Below are positions 35,301 to 47,543 of a DNA stretch of 62,000 nt, one piece after another. The position numbers and the translations under genes were made by a program. Origin of the DNA: Tubiluchus corallicola (lineage: Eukaryota > Priapulida > Priapulimorpha > Priapulimorphida > Tubiluchidae). The notes under the pieces were generated by a model. It had not been told where the DNA came from, did not search any database, and was given only the letters and a program-made list of their open reading frames with translations. The stretch spans positions 430,001-492,000 of the forward strand of contig JAQGDQ010000092.1 in the NCBI GenBank assembly GCA_030141605.1. The letters are read 5' to 3'. The first letter of the stretch is position 1. Each line of letters starts with the position of its first letter.

Positions 35301-38300
35301 AGTATTGTCACTTTCTCGTTAGCATTAAATTGAATCCGCTTGCTGTTTGTTTTAAGCATAAAATCCCCATTGTCTGGTTCTTTATTACAGAAATGTAAAA
35401 ATACATGAAAGCTCAATGTATATTCTTTATATATATTAAATATTATAAGAAAAATTTAAAAGAAGGATTCACTTAAAATGCATCTTTTGTCACAGAAGCA
35501 GAATCTTACCACATTTTTGTCACACACACTAGTTAGTTTTAATTTTCATTACCAGGCAGCTAAAATTTTATGTGTAGTGTGACTTATTACATTTTGGCCC
35601 AGGATAATGTGAGAATGTGAGTAGCTGTTATTGCACAGTGCACATTAAGGGGCGGATGTGTGTTAATTTATTTATGGATAGTGGTAAAGCACTTCATGTA
35701 AGATTTTTTTGTTTAAATACAAGTAATAAAAGATTATAACGTTACTTGTACTTTATAACTGATTACTTTACATTGTATCAGTGCTGATAGCAATGTTATC
35801 CAGTCTTCTAAGTCAATACTCTTGTAGCATAACACCATTATACGTATGTTATGTATGCCAGACCTTTTCAAGGTTTTGGTACCATTTAGGTAATTCTGTT
35901 TTAACAGCCTTGGTTCTCATAAGCTCATAGTTGAACCGTAATACTATTTTATAATATATTTGTTAATAAGTTAATTTTGCAGCCAGGCCTACAAAATGAG
36001 TTAAATTACAAATGAAAAATTGATAGGACCTGATTACTTTTCATTAGTCCATATAATTTACAGTCTAATAGTTATCCTCTTCATAGTATAGTATGAGAGG
36101 CTATTGTTTCTGGAAATGACTGGTTCACAGTTTCACAGTGAACACAGTTTCAACTCTTTTCACAGTTCCAGTGATTGATGGTGATCATGAAAAGGTCAAA
36201 GATTAAGTGCTTTGTGCACTATATAAGTATACGATTAAGTGTACATAAGTGTATATAAGTATAAGATTAAGTGTACCACAGAACGCATTGGCAAAGCTTC
36301 ACAGGCCATTCTATTGTAATAGTAACAGTTTTAACATCTAGCTAAAACCTTACCTAATTTATTTTTTCTTGTTCCCAAACAAGGTCCTGCTAGTAAATCA
36401 CTCTAAGCACAGACTAATGGATAATTAAGTAAAGTCCACTCAAAACAACTGAACTTACTGAACTGTTCGGCAGACAGCTTTGCTTTACCCACATGTCACG
36501 TTACGGTTGTAGTTAAGACGGTTGCGTTGCTGTGGTACACTTAACCTTTGATCTACAGCAACTGCGCATGTGCACAACGAAACTGTGACAAGGCTTATTG
36601 CTCATACATTTGACCATGTTTATTGTTTGTGACTCTGAATTACAATAGAAATTTTTGGACAATTATGTCGGACTAGAATGAGGTACTTTGTATCTGGGAT
36701 ATTATAATCTTATTAATTGTAGTGCATTGACAGTCAGGTTAGATAACTGTTTTTGTGTTGTAGGACGTGACGCCAGAAAATTTCTTGAAGATTTTACAAG
36801 GAGATTCTGAAGGAATGGCTGGGATTGGAAGTGGAAAAGTCATTAAAAGGTTTTATATTAATATATAAAATGTTACCTCGTATTCATTTATTGATGATGT
36901 TTAAAAACATTTTTCTCATTCTAAATTAAAAAACTTTGCAAACTGTTCTTCATTTTCATTCATTTAATCACCCCGTCTTCACCTTACAGATAAAGTTTTA
37001 ATGTTTTCCCATTGTAATGTTTAAATTCTTGTGAAATGAGAGTTGGTTGATGTACCAAAAGTTTAAACAGGGATGTGCATTATGATCATGTGAACTATAT
37101 AGACATAGACAAAAAATTCCAAAAGAAACATTTGCAAATACAGAAATAGTTGCACAAACATGCATGCCTGAAAAATATTGAACGATCTTGCACCACTGGT
37201 AGCTTCCACGTCCAAACCGCTTTTGTATTTACTTCAATAAGCTACTTATTAGAAGATAATGTGGATAAGGGAAATCTGTGTGTGGCGGGTGGGGGTGGGG
37301 GGGGGGGGGGATTGGAGGTAAGTGGAGAGCTTCAAATGGCAGGTTTTGTTTGTTCGACCAGTAGACCAGGATTTTCATCTGTATACAAATTAGAGTGATT
37401 TTATATCTTAATTCTCTATATATAGTCTATGATATGCTTGATGTACAGGTGTATCTACATTATTTTGCAGTGGGCCAAATGATAATGTTTTTGTAAATTT
37501 TGCTGATCATGGAGCTCCAGGAATAGTAGCATTTCCTATAGGAGAGGTTCGTAATATTCTAATTTTACTGAAGAGCTGAACTTGTATTTAAGGCTGCTTA
37601 CTGCATACTTTACTGTAATTATACATTTTGATAGGCTAGAATTTTCAAATTCTGGTTGCTAGTAATTTATAAGTATTAATTAACTTTAGGGTCACATGTG
37701 TTTGTGTACTTATTTATTTTTTTTTTTGTCAACTGGCTAAGTATTCTCTTTATCGATCAAATATTTTTTTAAAGGAAAGGCCAAGCCTTCTGGAAAGTAA
37801 GACTTATTTGTATGTTCACAAAAAATATTAGAAGGATTTATTAATAAAACTGCAATAAGCACTTCGTGTAGCTAGTAAAATCACTTTAAAATCACAATCG
37901 CTTCATGCTTGGACGCTCCAATTTTGAGTGCCCAAGTGCCCATTCTTCTTCCAATGATGTCATTCATTCTGAAGATAAATAGCACACTGTCAATTTTTAT
38001 CAAAAGTATAATAAGTTTTTACAAAAAATTGTAAAGCTGGTTTTGTAACATTTTTATGTGAATATTAAGTAAGCTGCAGAAGTTTGAATTAGTTTAAGCA
38101 GCACGCTCACGGAAAGCCATGAAACAGCTTGCGAAAAGTCACGAAGTCCCCCAGTTACGTCATAATTTTCAAACGAATGGTGGCAACCACCATGCCTAAA
38201 AATGTCTATTCAGAGGCAAAATATTTTAGATTTATGCTTTACAGAAAGTTTTTTGCAAATTTCTTTGTTATATTCTAAGTTTAAGTCATAATAGTAAAAT

Positions 38301-41300
38301 AAACACAACATGCGACTTGTTCTTTAAGTTTAACTAATAAATTTATTAGATTTCATAGTGTAAAATGGCTAATCAGGCAACATAGGTCTTACTTTTGTAC
38401 TCTATATATAACATTAAGAGAACTAATTGATTTAACTTGATTATTGACATTTAGTGAAAATTACGGAAGTTTGTTCCATGTATTTTTTAAAGTTTATGTA
38501 CCAAAAATATATATGACCAATTTTTGCTTTAGCTTACAGCCACAGACTTGAACAAAGCCATTCAGGACATGTACAACAAGCAAAAGTACAACAAGGTGAA
38601 GTAAATGCAGCTAACGTTGTTGTTTTTTTAATGAATAATTTAGAACTTCTTTCAGCTTGAGTTTGTTGCAACTAGTGGCATATGTCTGACATAACTTTTA
38701 AAATATATGTTCTAATGACTCAAAATAATCAGTAATTTTATTACGCCTTTGTTTTTCATTGCCTGTACTACTTTTCTCATTCATTTGATGTTTTTCTAGT
38801 GCAAGTGTCCTCTCTTAATTCGGTGTGCTTTATTAAATACTTACAGTTCAGTAAGGCCTAAAAAATATTGTTTGGTTAGGGTAACCCAACTAGTCATGTT
38901 TTTGTACTGCCCAGTGTAAAAATTTTATTGACATGACAACATGAAAACTTATTTTCCAAAATCATATACCAAAAGAACAAAATTAAAGCACCACCAACTA
39001 TCGACGATATGTCCTCCCAGCGGAAGTTATTTCAAATCAAGTGCCTCTTATCTTGGTGCTCAGTCTAAATGCCAGAAGTGACAAATTTATCATTAAGTTC
39101 AATGGAATGCACTGATAGTTTTAGCGATTACACTTAAATCTGGTTTGTCTGTGCGATTTTTTCACGAAAAGAAAAAGTATGTTACATTACTGTGTAGCCG
39201 TAATTACTATTTGTTTGCTGATTATACTTTTCTATAATATAATAATACTAGTTAGCACACACAGCAGTCACTATTATTTAATATAAAAATAAAACATTTA
39301 CCTACTGACCCATTTGATTTTTTTAACGTTTACGCTTTACTAAGTATATTTGGCTTGAATGATGTATCACAAAATACATACAGGTACAAATTGCTATAAT
39401 ATTACTTATCGTGTTATACTGTTGACCTGATTTATAATTAACAGCAATTTACATTGTTATTCATTAGCGCCTGAAGTGATTCTAGATTTAGACTTGTAAC
39501 TTGGCAAGATATACACCTCTCAATAATTTTTATTTGCACTTTTTGCATCTGCAAATAGTGATATGCCTTTTAATATATGAAAATCACATTTTCTTTAAAT
39601 TATGTGAAATTTCTTCAGGTGATGTACTTTGTATAAATTTTGCTTTAACCTGCTAAATAGAAATGGCTATCTCAAGTTTAGCTGCTATTAACTTGCAAAG
39701 TGGCATTGCTTTCACAAGTTTAGCTGAGAGATTTATGCAATCGTAAATTTATTGCAGATGGTGTTCTACATTGAAGCATGTGAATCTGGTTCAATGTTTT
39801 CTGGCCTCTTGCCTAAAAACATAAATGGTGAGTTCAATAAGAAACAAATTATTTACTGTCTGTTCACTGAAGCATTTGTATTTAATCACTTTGCTGTTAG
39901 AAATCTGCTAAAAAAGTCATAGCATTATATAGATTATTTTGTTCTATTGCAATAGGTTTTGATTTAACGAAAAATACTTTGTTGTGACCGAAAATTATTA
40001 TCTTGTCAATATTAGGATGTTCAGTAGTTGTACTGTTTTCACTTCGTATAAATATTATTAGTTAAAACCTGATATGACAGTACTTGTAGAATTTCTCTTC
40101 ATTAGACTCATTTGAAGTGATACTTTGTGCAATTGACATAGGCAAGGCACTTCTGAGGCATTAACGTCCACCAACTAGCATATTTACCACATATTTCACT
40201 TGAATAAAAAACAATAAAGTTATCAACAAAAAGCGTTCTTTTGTTGAATAAGGCTTTATGTACCTAAATCACTTTCTTGTGTATGGTTGTTGTATAAATA
40301 AAACCTGGCAATGATTTACTACAAAGTCAAGACCACATATTTGAATGTGCAGGATCAGTGCTTAAGATTATTGAATGCCTTTGTATTCTAAGATGCCAAA
40401 CAGATGAAAAGTTTTTTTTTTTAAAATTGACTGCAGCAATACTGAAGTGAAATATGTTCCTATATGGTTTAAATATGCTAAAATTTTTTGCACATTTAAT
40501 TTTCTGAAAGCTGCTTCTGTCACATTTCATTTCATTTTTGCATTGCCTTTTAAATTAGCCAACAACATGAATTTGCCAGAAATATCATTCAGCAAAGTGA
40601 AAGGAAAGTAATAATTGGTGGATCATTTATTCTAGTATTTGCAACAACAGCAGCAAATCCAGATGAATCATCATATGCCTGCTACTATGACGACCTTCGT
40701 AATACATACTTAGGCGATGTTTACAGTGTTATGTGGATGGAAGATTCAGATGTCGTTAGTACTTTTTTCAGTAATTTTATTTAGCTGGATAATGCTAGGA
40801 AAATGCATTAATGAGACCTCCCAGTTTCAATAGTCATAATTACAGAGTTGTGATAGCACTGTTCATAGAAGTAGGAGAATTTGATAAGATGGAAATGACT
40901 GCTACTATTCAAGTGCTTAACGAGTGAGCAGCTAGGAAAGAACAAGTATAAGTCATAATGTAAAAAGGCCAAGGTAACTTGTACTGAACTAATTTGTAAT
41001 AAGAACTGCTTTATAGTAAGTTAGTACAGTTGTTGTTGCTTAATAAAAGCAAATAATAATAAACCACACATAATAAGATGAGCCACATTTTAGAAGCATT
41101 TAGACAGGGTCCCATACCCCATAGAAACTATTTGTTAGGAAAATTTTATTAATACAACCAGTGCTCCATTTAATAAGATTGCATTTTTGAGTAACAGGCG
41201 ACAAAATAATAGCAAAATGGAAAAATAAAATGTGTTTTTGGTAATTTGCCTATTTTTAAGAGGCACAGTTGAAATTTAAATCCTATACTCACTTCTTAGT

Positions 41301-44300
41301 CTACACTGAAATTTGAAGTTGATTGTACAGTTGCTAGACTTTTGTCTGTGTGAATTAATTTAAATCAATGATTGTATGCTTGAATGAGAGTGAGCTGACT
41401 GCCCCGTGCTTTTGTATGTAATCTCTTAAATTATGTGAAGCAAACTGAGTTAGACACACAGGGGATATTAGAATTGTTAGATAAATTTAAAGGGCTGCAA
41501 CCCTGTAGTCAGTAGGAAGCAGCTGAGCCTTAAGAGTGTCTCGCAAAAGCTTACCTTGGTAACAAAAATAAATGCTAAAACTAACTGTTTGCAGCTAAAA
41601 TTGACAATTAATATTTTTTTGCTGAATAGATGTTAAAAATAAAGGTGACACAAGTGAGCAGCTTGTGCTTATGTGAGGCATATACTGTATTAATTAGGGT
41701 GAAGGGTTTTTTGTACTGTACTTTGTCAAACATACATGCTTGCAACAGGCTGCAGCATAATAAAACTGATGTTTATTAAGATCACTTATTGCTGGTCTCG
41801 TGGTGGTTTTATTAAGCGACGACTACTGTAATATTAAGTTCTATCATGCTTTAGGAGGATCTAACAACAGAGACTCTGGAGAAACAGTTTGAAATTGTTA
41901 AACAGGAAACTAACACAAGTCATGTAATGGAGTACGGTGATTTGGTAAGGCTAATTATTATTTTCACATACCTGAATTATACTTAGCTGATATAAATATC
42001 CACACTGATGAAGTGGAAAGTGTGCTTGGCAGTCTCCATGGAGATGAAAGGAAACATGGTCTAAATTACAATTTTATTTTTGCCTCACTTCCACAATAGT
42101 GAAATGTCAGGGTTAGTGGTGATTGGAGAGTGATTTGATACACACGCATATGTAGTGTGAACGGCTCTGGGCCGTCTGAGTTTGGTAATTGCTGTGAGTG
42201 CTTTCATGTGTCATATTGATTTATCCAGATATCGCTAAGACACTTCTGCCAGCTTGGCGGCACCTCTTAGAGGTATAGCCTTGATAACAAGCAATGCTAC
42301 AGTTATGCCACAAACAATCGAGTTGAGTAGGTCCAGCTTTTGAATGCTGGATTCTGGCTTTTTGTGTACCAAACTGTATAAAAAAGGCAGTAGCTAGAAA
42401 GTGGCTGATGTTAATTTCGCTAAATCTGGTTCAGCTACTCCCTTTGGATTTTTCTGCATGTCTTCAATGTAAGATGAGATTAAGAAAAGACAGCGTTAGG
42501 GAGACTGGTCAAGGTCATGGACATCAGGCATCACCAAAGCTAGCTACGCCATTTACCATCACATTTCTGTTAAAGGCATGGGAAATCTCTGATCAGTGGT
42601 CCTGGTGGCTGTAAAGTGTAAAGTGGCTGATTTGCACATCAAACTGAAAAAATCTTGAACATTTGTGTCTCACAGAAGATGACGAACCGATGAACAAATA
42701 AGGTTAAGAATAGTCACTACTTGGCCATTATAATAAGAGCTCTCTGTCTTACTTTCTAAGTAACAGTTTCAACAGTTGTGAATTTTGTCATGAGAAATTT
42801 GTAGATTTAATTTAAAACAAGTCAATTTCACAGTACACTACTACTAAGTAAATTGCTGTGTTACTGACATTGTGTTGTAACAATTACTTTGCAGACGATG
42901 GGTGACCTTACAGTGGTACAATTTCAAGGCGACAATCCATCAAAGATAAAGAAGACTATTAAACAGAAACGTCCACGAACTCCTGTAAGTTTGAAGCTGT
43001 CCATAGATAATTTATCCGATTATTTGTTTTATCGCCAAGTTTTGTTTTATTACCTGCGCAGAGCCATTGTTTGAAATACCCAGATGTACCACCTGAAAAC
43101 TAGAGCAACAATGTTAATTAATACCTGCAAATGTTTTTTTTGTTAACAATAAACACTCTACATATTGAATGAAGAACAAAATCATTAAATATAAGAAATT
43201 AGCAGTATAATGTTGATGCTAATTTTCTATGCATTATTCTCATTCGCAGCTCATGGATTCCATTTGTTGTTAACAATAACAATGTGCAAATGTATGCATA
43301 TGTGTGGTGTCACATCACACCTCGCCCCAGTAATAACCTATACTGGTCTCACCACACTACAATGTATAATCTACATTGACCACCTCACAACAGTACTAAT
43401 CCGCTATTTACAACAACCAGACCACTACAACAATGACACACTACAACAACAACCAAACCATGTCATACATCACGCTGCACCACACCACACCATAATAACC
43501 ATGCCACTCACTGCTGATGTCTCTTACAGGCTATTTGGTGTAGTAATTTGCTCGACCAATTTAAGTGACCACTGGGTTTCTTTTTCAAATTGCCACATAG
43601 CCATAACAGCATAATAACAAACCACATTGTAAAAAATACGACTGTTGCACATAATATATTGTCACTACATTGCATTTAATCAATAATTGGGTTTTGTAAC
43701 CATCTCATTTTAGTATTTTCTGGAACTTATATTCATAATTAAAAGTGGCTTTGCAGTACTCTACAAATGTTTATCAACTTCTAATAAGTTGTATTAAAAA
43801 TTACATTCATTTTTTAAATGAAGTCAATAAAGAGTCTAGGATATGTACCTCAAAAAGAAGTAACCTGCATATAATTCACGCTAGAACAACTCATACATTT
43901 TATTTGCTCCAGACTGATTCAGTTCCAGCACCAGATGTAAAACTTGCTATTCTGCGTAAACGACTGGAGAAGACTACAAGTGATGTGGAAAGACGTCAGA
44001 TTCACAAGCTTATCAAGGAAGAGTTGCATGTAAGACACTAATGAACTAATTCTTTCAGGCTAGGGAGGCATTGGTAGACTTTATATTAAAGAACGTGTTT
44101 AGTAATTTTTAATATATAGCTCGAAATTTTTCTTAAAGTTCTGCGTGAATTGCATGTAGGCATACTGTATCATGCAGAGAAACTTTTTCAAGTAGTGCTG
44201 TGTAAAAAATCAAAGTTTGATCTCCTGTGATTACAGTTAGAAGCCATCATCTTAATAGTCACATGTTTGTTAAGAAATGAAAGTGAGTTTTTATTAGTGC

Positions 44301-45462
44301 ATTTCATTTTGTAAAAGACAGGAAAAAGGTAGAAATGCACAAATCATTGGTTTAACAAAATTTATGTCATTTCATGAACATGACTGTTAATTTTTGTAAA
44401 CTACTGGTACATGCCAGCATCATAAAACACTGACGTCATGGTAGCTTCTTGTCCTTTTTCAAATAACTAAATGTTTTCCATTCTGTTTAAATAGGTAAAT
44501 CTTTCAAAAGGAGAATTTGCTTTGAATTGCTCTTTAAAATGCCTCCATTCTTTTTCTGTTGCTAGTTGTGTGCAAGCCTTTTCCAATTACCCAGATAGGT
44601 AACCAAAGAAAAGTGAATGTTTTCAGTTTGGTTTTGGTACATACAAACTCAAATTCAGCAAGTCTCTTGTAAGGTCATTGCTGTCGTGCTGATACAACAG
44701 TTGGTACTATAGGTCGTCCATTTTAAATACATAATATGTTGATGTTTTTTCAGCTAAGAGAAGCCATTAGCGAGACGATGAAAAAAATTGTTGGATATTC
44801 AACTGACGATCCGGTACAAGCAGAGAGAATTCTGAATGGTCGTCGTACTCTGTACAGCCGTGATTGTTATGAACCAGTTATGCACCATTTCAGCCGCAAC
44901 TGCTATGCACTACATAAGGTAGGACAAATCAGTTTTTCAGCTCATTGTGCACTATAAGATTAGCTGTTTTTTCAGCTCATCGCTTTTCTCGTAATAGTTG
45001 TTTTGTTAGTTTATGACAACATTTATAGGCTGGTAAATTAATATCAATGTGAGCCACTGTTAAATTATGTATAATGTCTTAATTATGAGATATTTATTGG
45101 TTGTTTTAGTTATCCCATAATCAGTTGATTTAGATTCTCTGAATAACAAGATTGGAATTTGGATATCTCAATATTTGTTTTCATTGTTTCGCAACTGCAT
45201 GCGAACTGCATCTCTTCGTTGAGGCATTCTGCACTCTCATTGATATGCCACTACTACATTTTCAAGAAAGTCATTTACTCTTTGAAGTTCATCTTTTTTA
45301 GTCATAACCTTAGAAATGTAAGGTAACATGAAATAATTCAAACCTTTCTTATTTCAGTATGAGCATGCTTTACGCCACCTTTACAAACTGGTTAATCTTT
45401 GCGAAGAACCCGTACCAACGTTCACCATTCTGGAGGCCATTGACAAAGCTTGTCTCCTTTAA
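32369..45462 (+). CDS. LGMN: Legumain (asparaginyl endopeptidase, C13 family), complete
   Basis: Lysosomal cysteine endopeptidase cutting after Asn. Coding exons: 32369-32512; 33461-33558 or 34332-34429 (alternatives); 35159-35240; 36764-36849; 37471-37546; 38533-38595; 39758-39827; 40636-40754; 41855-41944; 42895-42984; 43913-44029; 44754-44918; 45358-45462. All phases agree and give 434 aa (human 433). Residues 1-18 are a signal peptide, which selects the ATG at 32369 over the in-frame ATG at 32321. Catalytic and pocket residues: Asn44 and Arg46 in WYNYRHQ, His150 in ADHGAPG, Cys191 in EACESGS. The C-terminal prodomain keeps the paired Cys pattern (DCYEP, NCYALH, NLCEE, ACLL). The donor of exon 5 is GTTCGT and of exon 8 GTTAGT. 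The human RGD is QGD here, and I see no Asn at the human autoactivation site (LEKTTSDVE). Poly(A) candidates: 46707 and 46740. Confidence 0.95.
33461..33558 (+). other. LGMN: Legumain alternative exon 2a
   Basis: 98-nt exon, start phase 0, leaving 2 nt (GA) to be completed by the first G of the exon at 35159. Acceptor CATGTTTTAG, donor GTATGT. It encodes [16 protein letters not shown], then [16 protein letters not shown]. It is closer to human legumain (ADACHAYQII, then [16 protein letters not shown]) than exon 2b, so it is probably the ancestral version. It contains a 14-bp perfect palindrome, GATCATGCATGATC, at 33484-33497. Confidence 0.92.
34332..34429 (+). other. LGMN: Legumain alternative exon 2b (duplicated exon)
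   Basis: 98-nt exon with the same phases as exon 2a, acceptor TTGTTTTTCAG, donor GTAAGG. It encodes [16 protein letters not shown], then [16 protein letters not shown]. Relative to 2a, 20 of 33 residues (counting the split Glu) are identical, and many shared residues use different codons (GCT/GCA, TGT/TGC, CTT/CTA, GCC/GCA). The conserved ADxCHAY and [11 protein letters not shown] ends flank a variable middle. An intact frame and good splice sites argue against a dead exon. Confidence 0.9.
37286..37310 (+). repeat. G-rich tract in legumain intron 4
   Basis: GGGTGGGGGTGGGG followed by an uninterrupted G run, on the coding strand of the intron 36850-37470. It could form a G-quadruplex in the pre-mRNA. 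Confidence 0.8.
37770..38325 (+). repeat. Interspersed repeat copy in legumain intron 5
   Basis: Diverged copy of the element at 14157-14575 and 21950-22378, in the same orientation. It includes a ~110-bp segment (37870-37980) not present in the other copies. It lies wholly within the intron 37547-38532. Confidence 0.75.
42120..42395 (+). repeat. SINE-tail-related repeat in legumain intron 9
   Basis: The 3' part (GCCACAAACAATC, GAATGCTGGATTCTGGC, GTACCAAACTGTATAAAA) aligns with the tail of the 5S-like SINE at 59543-59860 (ACCACAACTATC, GAGTGCTGAATTCCAG, GTACCAAACTATAAAA). The 5' part does not show a clear 5S head, so the copy may use a different head or be degraded. Confidence 0.5.
43290..43520. 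repeat. CAC/ACA-rich low-complexity stretch in legumain intron 10
   Basis: About 230 bp rich in CACACC, CAACAA and CCAC on the plus strand. The 134-codon frame at 43210-43614 runs through it and is intronic. Confidence 0.6.
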
Positions 45463-47543
45463 AAAGTGAACTTTAGCTATTGATGAAATAAGTTTATCAG
45501 ATTGTGATAAATGCAAATATTTTTGTGCTAAATATACACTGTAATCATGATAAGCATATGAGTTGTTATTAATATTTTTTATATTCCAATAATCAGCTTA
45601 ATGTTCCGCGTTTATGCAATTATTTTTTATATAATATCGCATTTGTTACATAAACAGCTTTTCATACATATTTTGATGATCTTGTAATTGTGATTGCAGG
45701 TGACAGATAGGAAAAAATGAGGAAGATATCTACTTTAATTGCCTTTCAATAATTACAGTATTGGGTATTTAAAGTTTCATGATTAAAATTCAAAATGAGG
45801 TTTTACAATTAAAATATATATTGGGAAATGTTTTTAACTGTTTCACCAAACTGAATTAATAGAAGCGAAATACTCGCCTATATTTTGCTTTTGGCTGAAT
45901 ATACGGTAGGCACCGTTTATGAATCAATATTTTTCCTTCACTCAAAATAAGATACTTGTGTGTCCCAAAGAGTTTTTACTACTTTTATATTATCCTTACA
46001 TCGATTCCGTGCACTATAATATTTGTAGAACAGCTTTGTTTGTAAGCAGTACAGTACGTTTAACAGTTTATTATATGTACTAATATGTTACCTTAGTGGT
46101 TTTGCTTTGAATCTGTCACCCGCTTATTCGCTGCAATTAACCTGCTCGTTTCTGGAAGCTAAGCATTTAATCTTTTGCCTAGCGGTTTGCTTTTGAAGCT
46201 CCTTCTCAAGCTCTTCATCAACAACAGCTCAAACACTAGGTGACTAAGTGTTTTGGGTGAATATGTGCAGCATACAGCAACAGATTTTTAACGTTTTTAT
46301 CAATATAAGAATTTCATAAACCAACTTTTTCGTGAACAAATGAAGCAACCAACCTTGCATGAATTTTTATAATTTTTAATGGTAATAATCAGATTTTTGT
46401 GATCTTTACTTTTTTATTAATTCAATTATCTAAATTATGCTTCTCAAATAATTGCACGTAGGTATTTTTCACAGTAATTCGTTTCTAAAATTCATTTAAA
46501 GACTTCGCGATGCATACTAAACTGATAAGTGATGACTCATATTTGTATAGTAGTAATGTGCCTACTGTACATGTAAATTTGTAGAATGTAAGCACGTTCA
46601 TTATTGACATTCTTACATAATTGTATGTAATTTTCAAGAGTCGATTTTACTTTGTATTTTTGTAGCGATGAGATGTATGAGTTATGTGATAGATTTACAA
46701 TTTTAAAATAAATTTTTTTGTGTGATAATTATCATTTATAATAAAACTTACCTAACTGTTAGTATATTCAGTTTTTATATTATGAACTGTAGTCCATTCA
46801 CACTTTGAGTAACTAATTGTTTCTGGTTTGGACTTTTTCAAAAAGAATGCCCAACATTTAAAGACATAATTGTGCAAAATGTAGATTAGTACTTACTCTT
46901 ATTGTGACTGACAGTTTGAATGCAATGGTCAATTAGACATGAATTAAATATGTTACAAACACTACTTGATAGAACAAGAATCACCATACCATCCCTTGCA
47001 ACTACAAAATATGTAAAAATTATCGATTTTGACACTTGAAAACCGGTAGGGCCTACATAATTTTCTGTTAAAATCTTTTATATAGCCAGTAATGTTTTTT
47101 TAAGACTGAATTCTTTTCAACTTCAAAAACAATCTTTAACACAGATTTTATTGGGATTAGTTTAATTCATACAGAATATAGAGCATGGAAGTAAACTTTT
47201 ACAAAATTCTTTATAAACACTACTAACTCCAACCAATCTATTAAATTTAATTCTATGTGGAAATGATAATAATCAGCTATACTAATAAATGATAAAATCG
47301 TTGATGACATGAGGTGACGCCAATCGCCCAGTATAAAGTATACTGATACAGTATTAGATCGTAATTGTGTGTCACATTGATCTGTGGTTAAACTTTGTTG
47401 TTCTCGATTAAAATATGTTTTTCTAAAAATTAATTGAAAAGAAGTGGGCAAATTTTTTCTTATGTTAAGATTGAAATAAGTTATTTTTGTCACTTCTGTA
47501 GTTATGATTATAATTTTAATATAGTTAGCCAGTAATTCCACAG
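45463..47543. other. LGMN: Legumain 3' UTR and intergenic DNA
   Basis: AATAAA occurs at 46707-46712 and 46740-46745, suggesting a 3' UTR of up to about 1.3 kb. A 129-codon minus-strand frame (47167-47556) lacks recognisable domains. Nothing else is seen. Confidence 0.45.

Noticed and set aside
43210-43614. 134-codon frame in legumain intron 10
   Set aside because: Runs through low-complexity CAC/ACA sequence between two confirmed exons; no conserved content.
46140-46175. CTGGAAGCTAAGCA resembling 5S rRNA
   Set aside because: Isolated short match without the downstream GGATGGGTGACC region.
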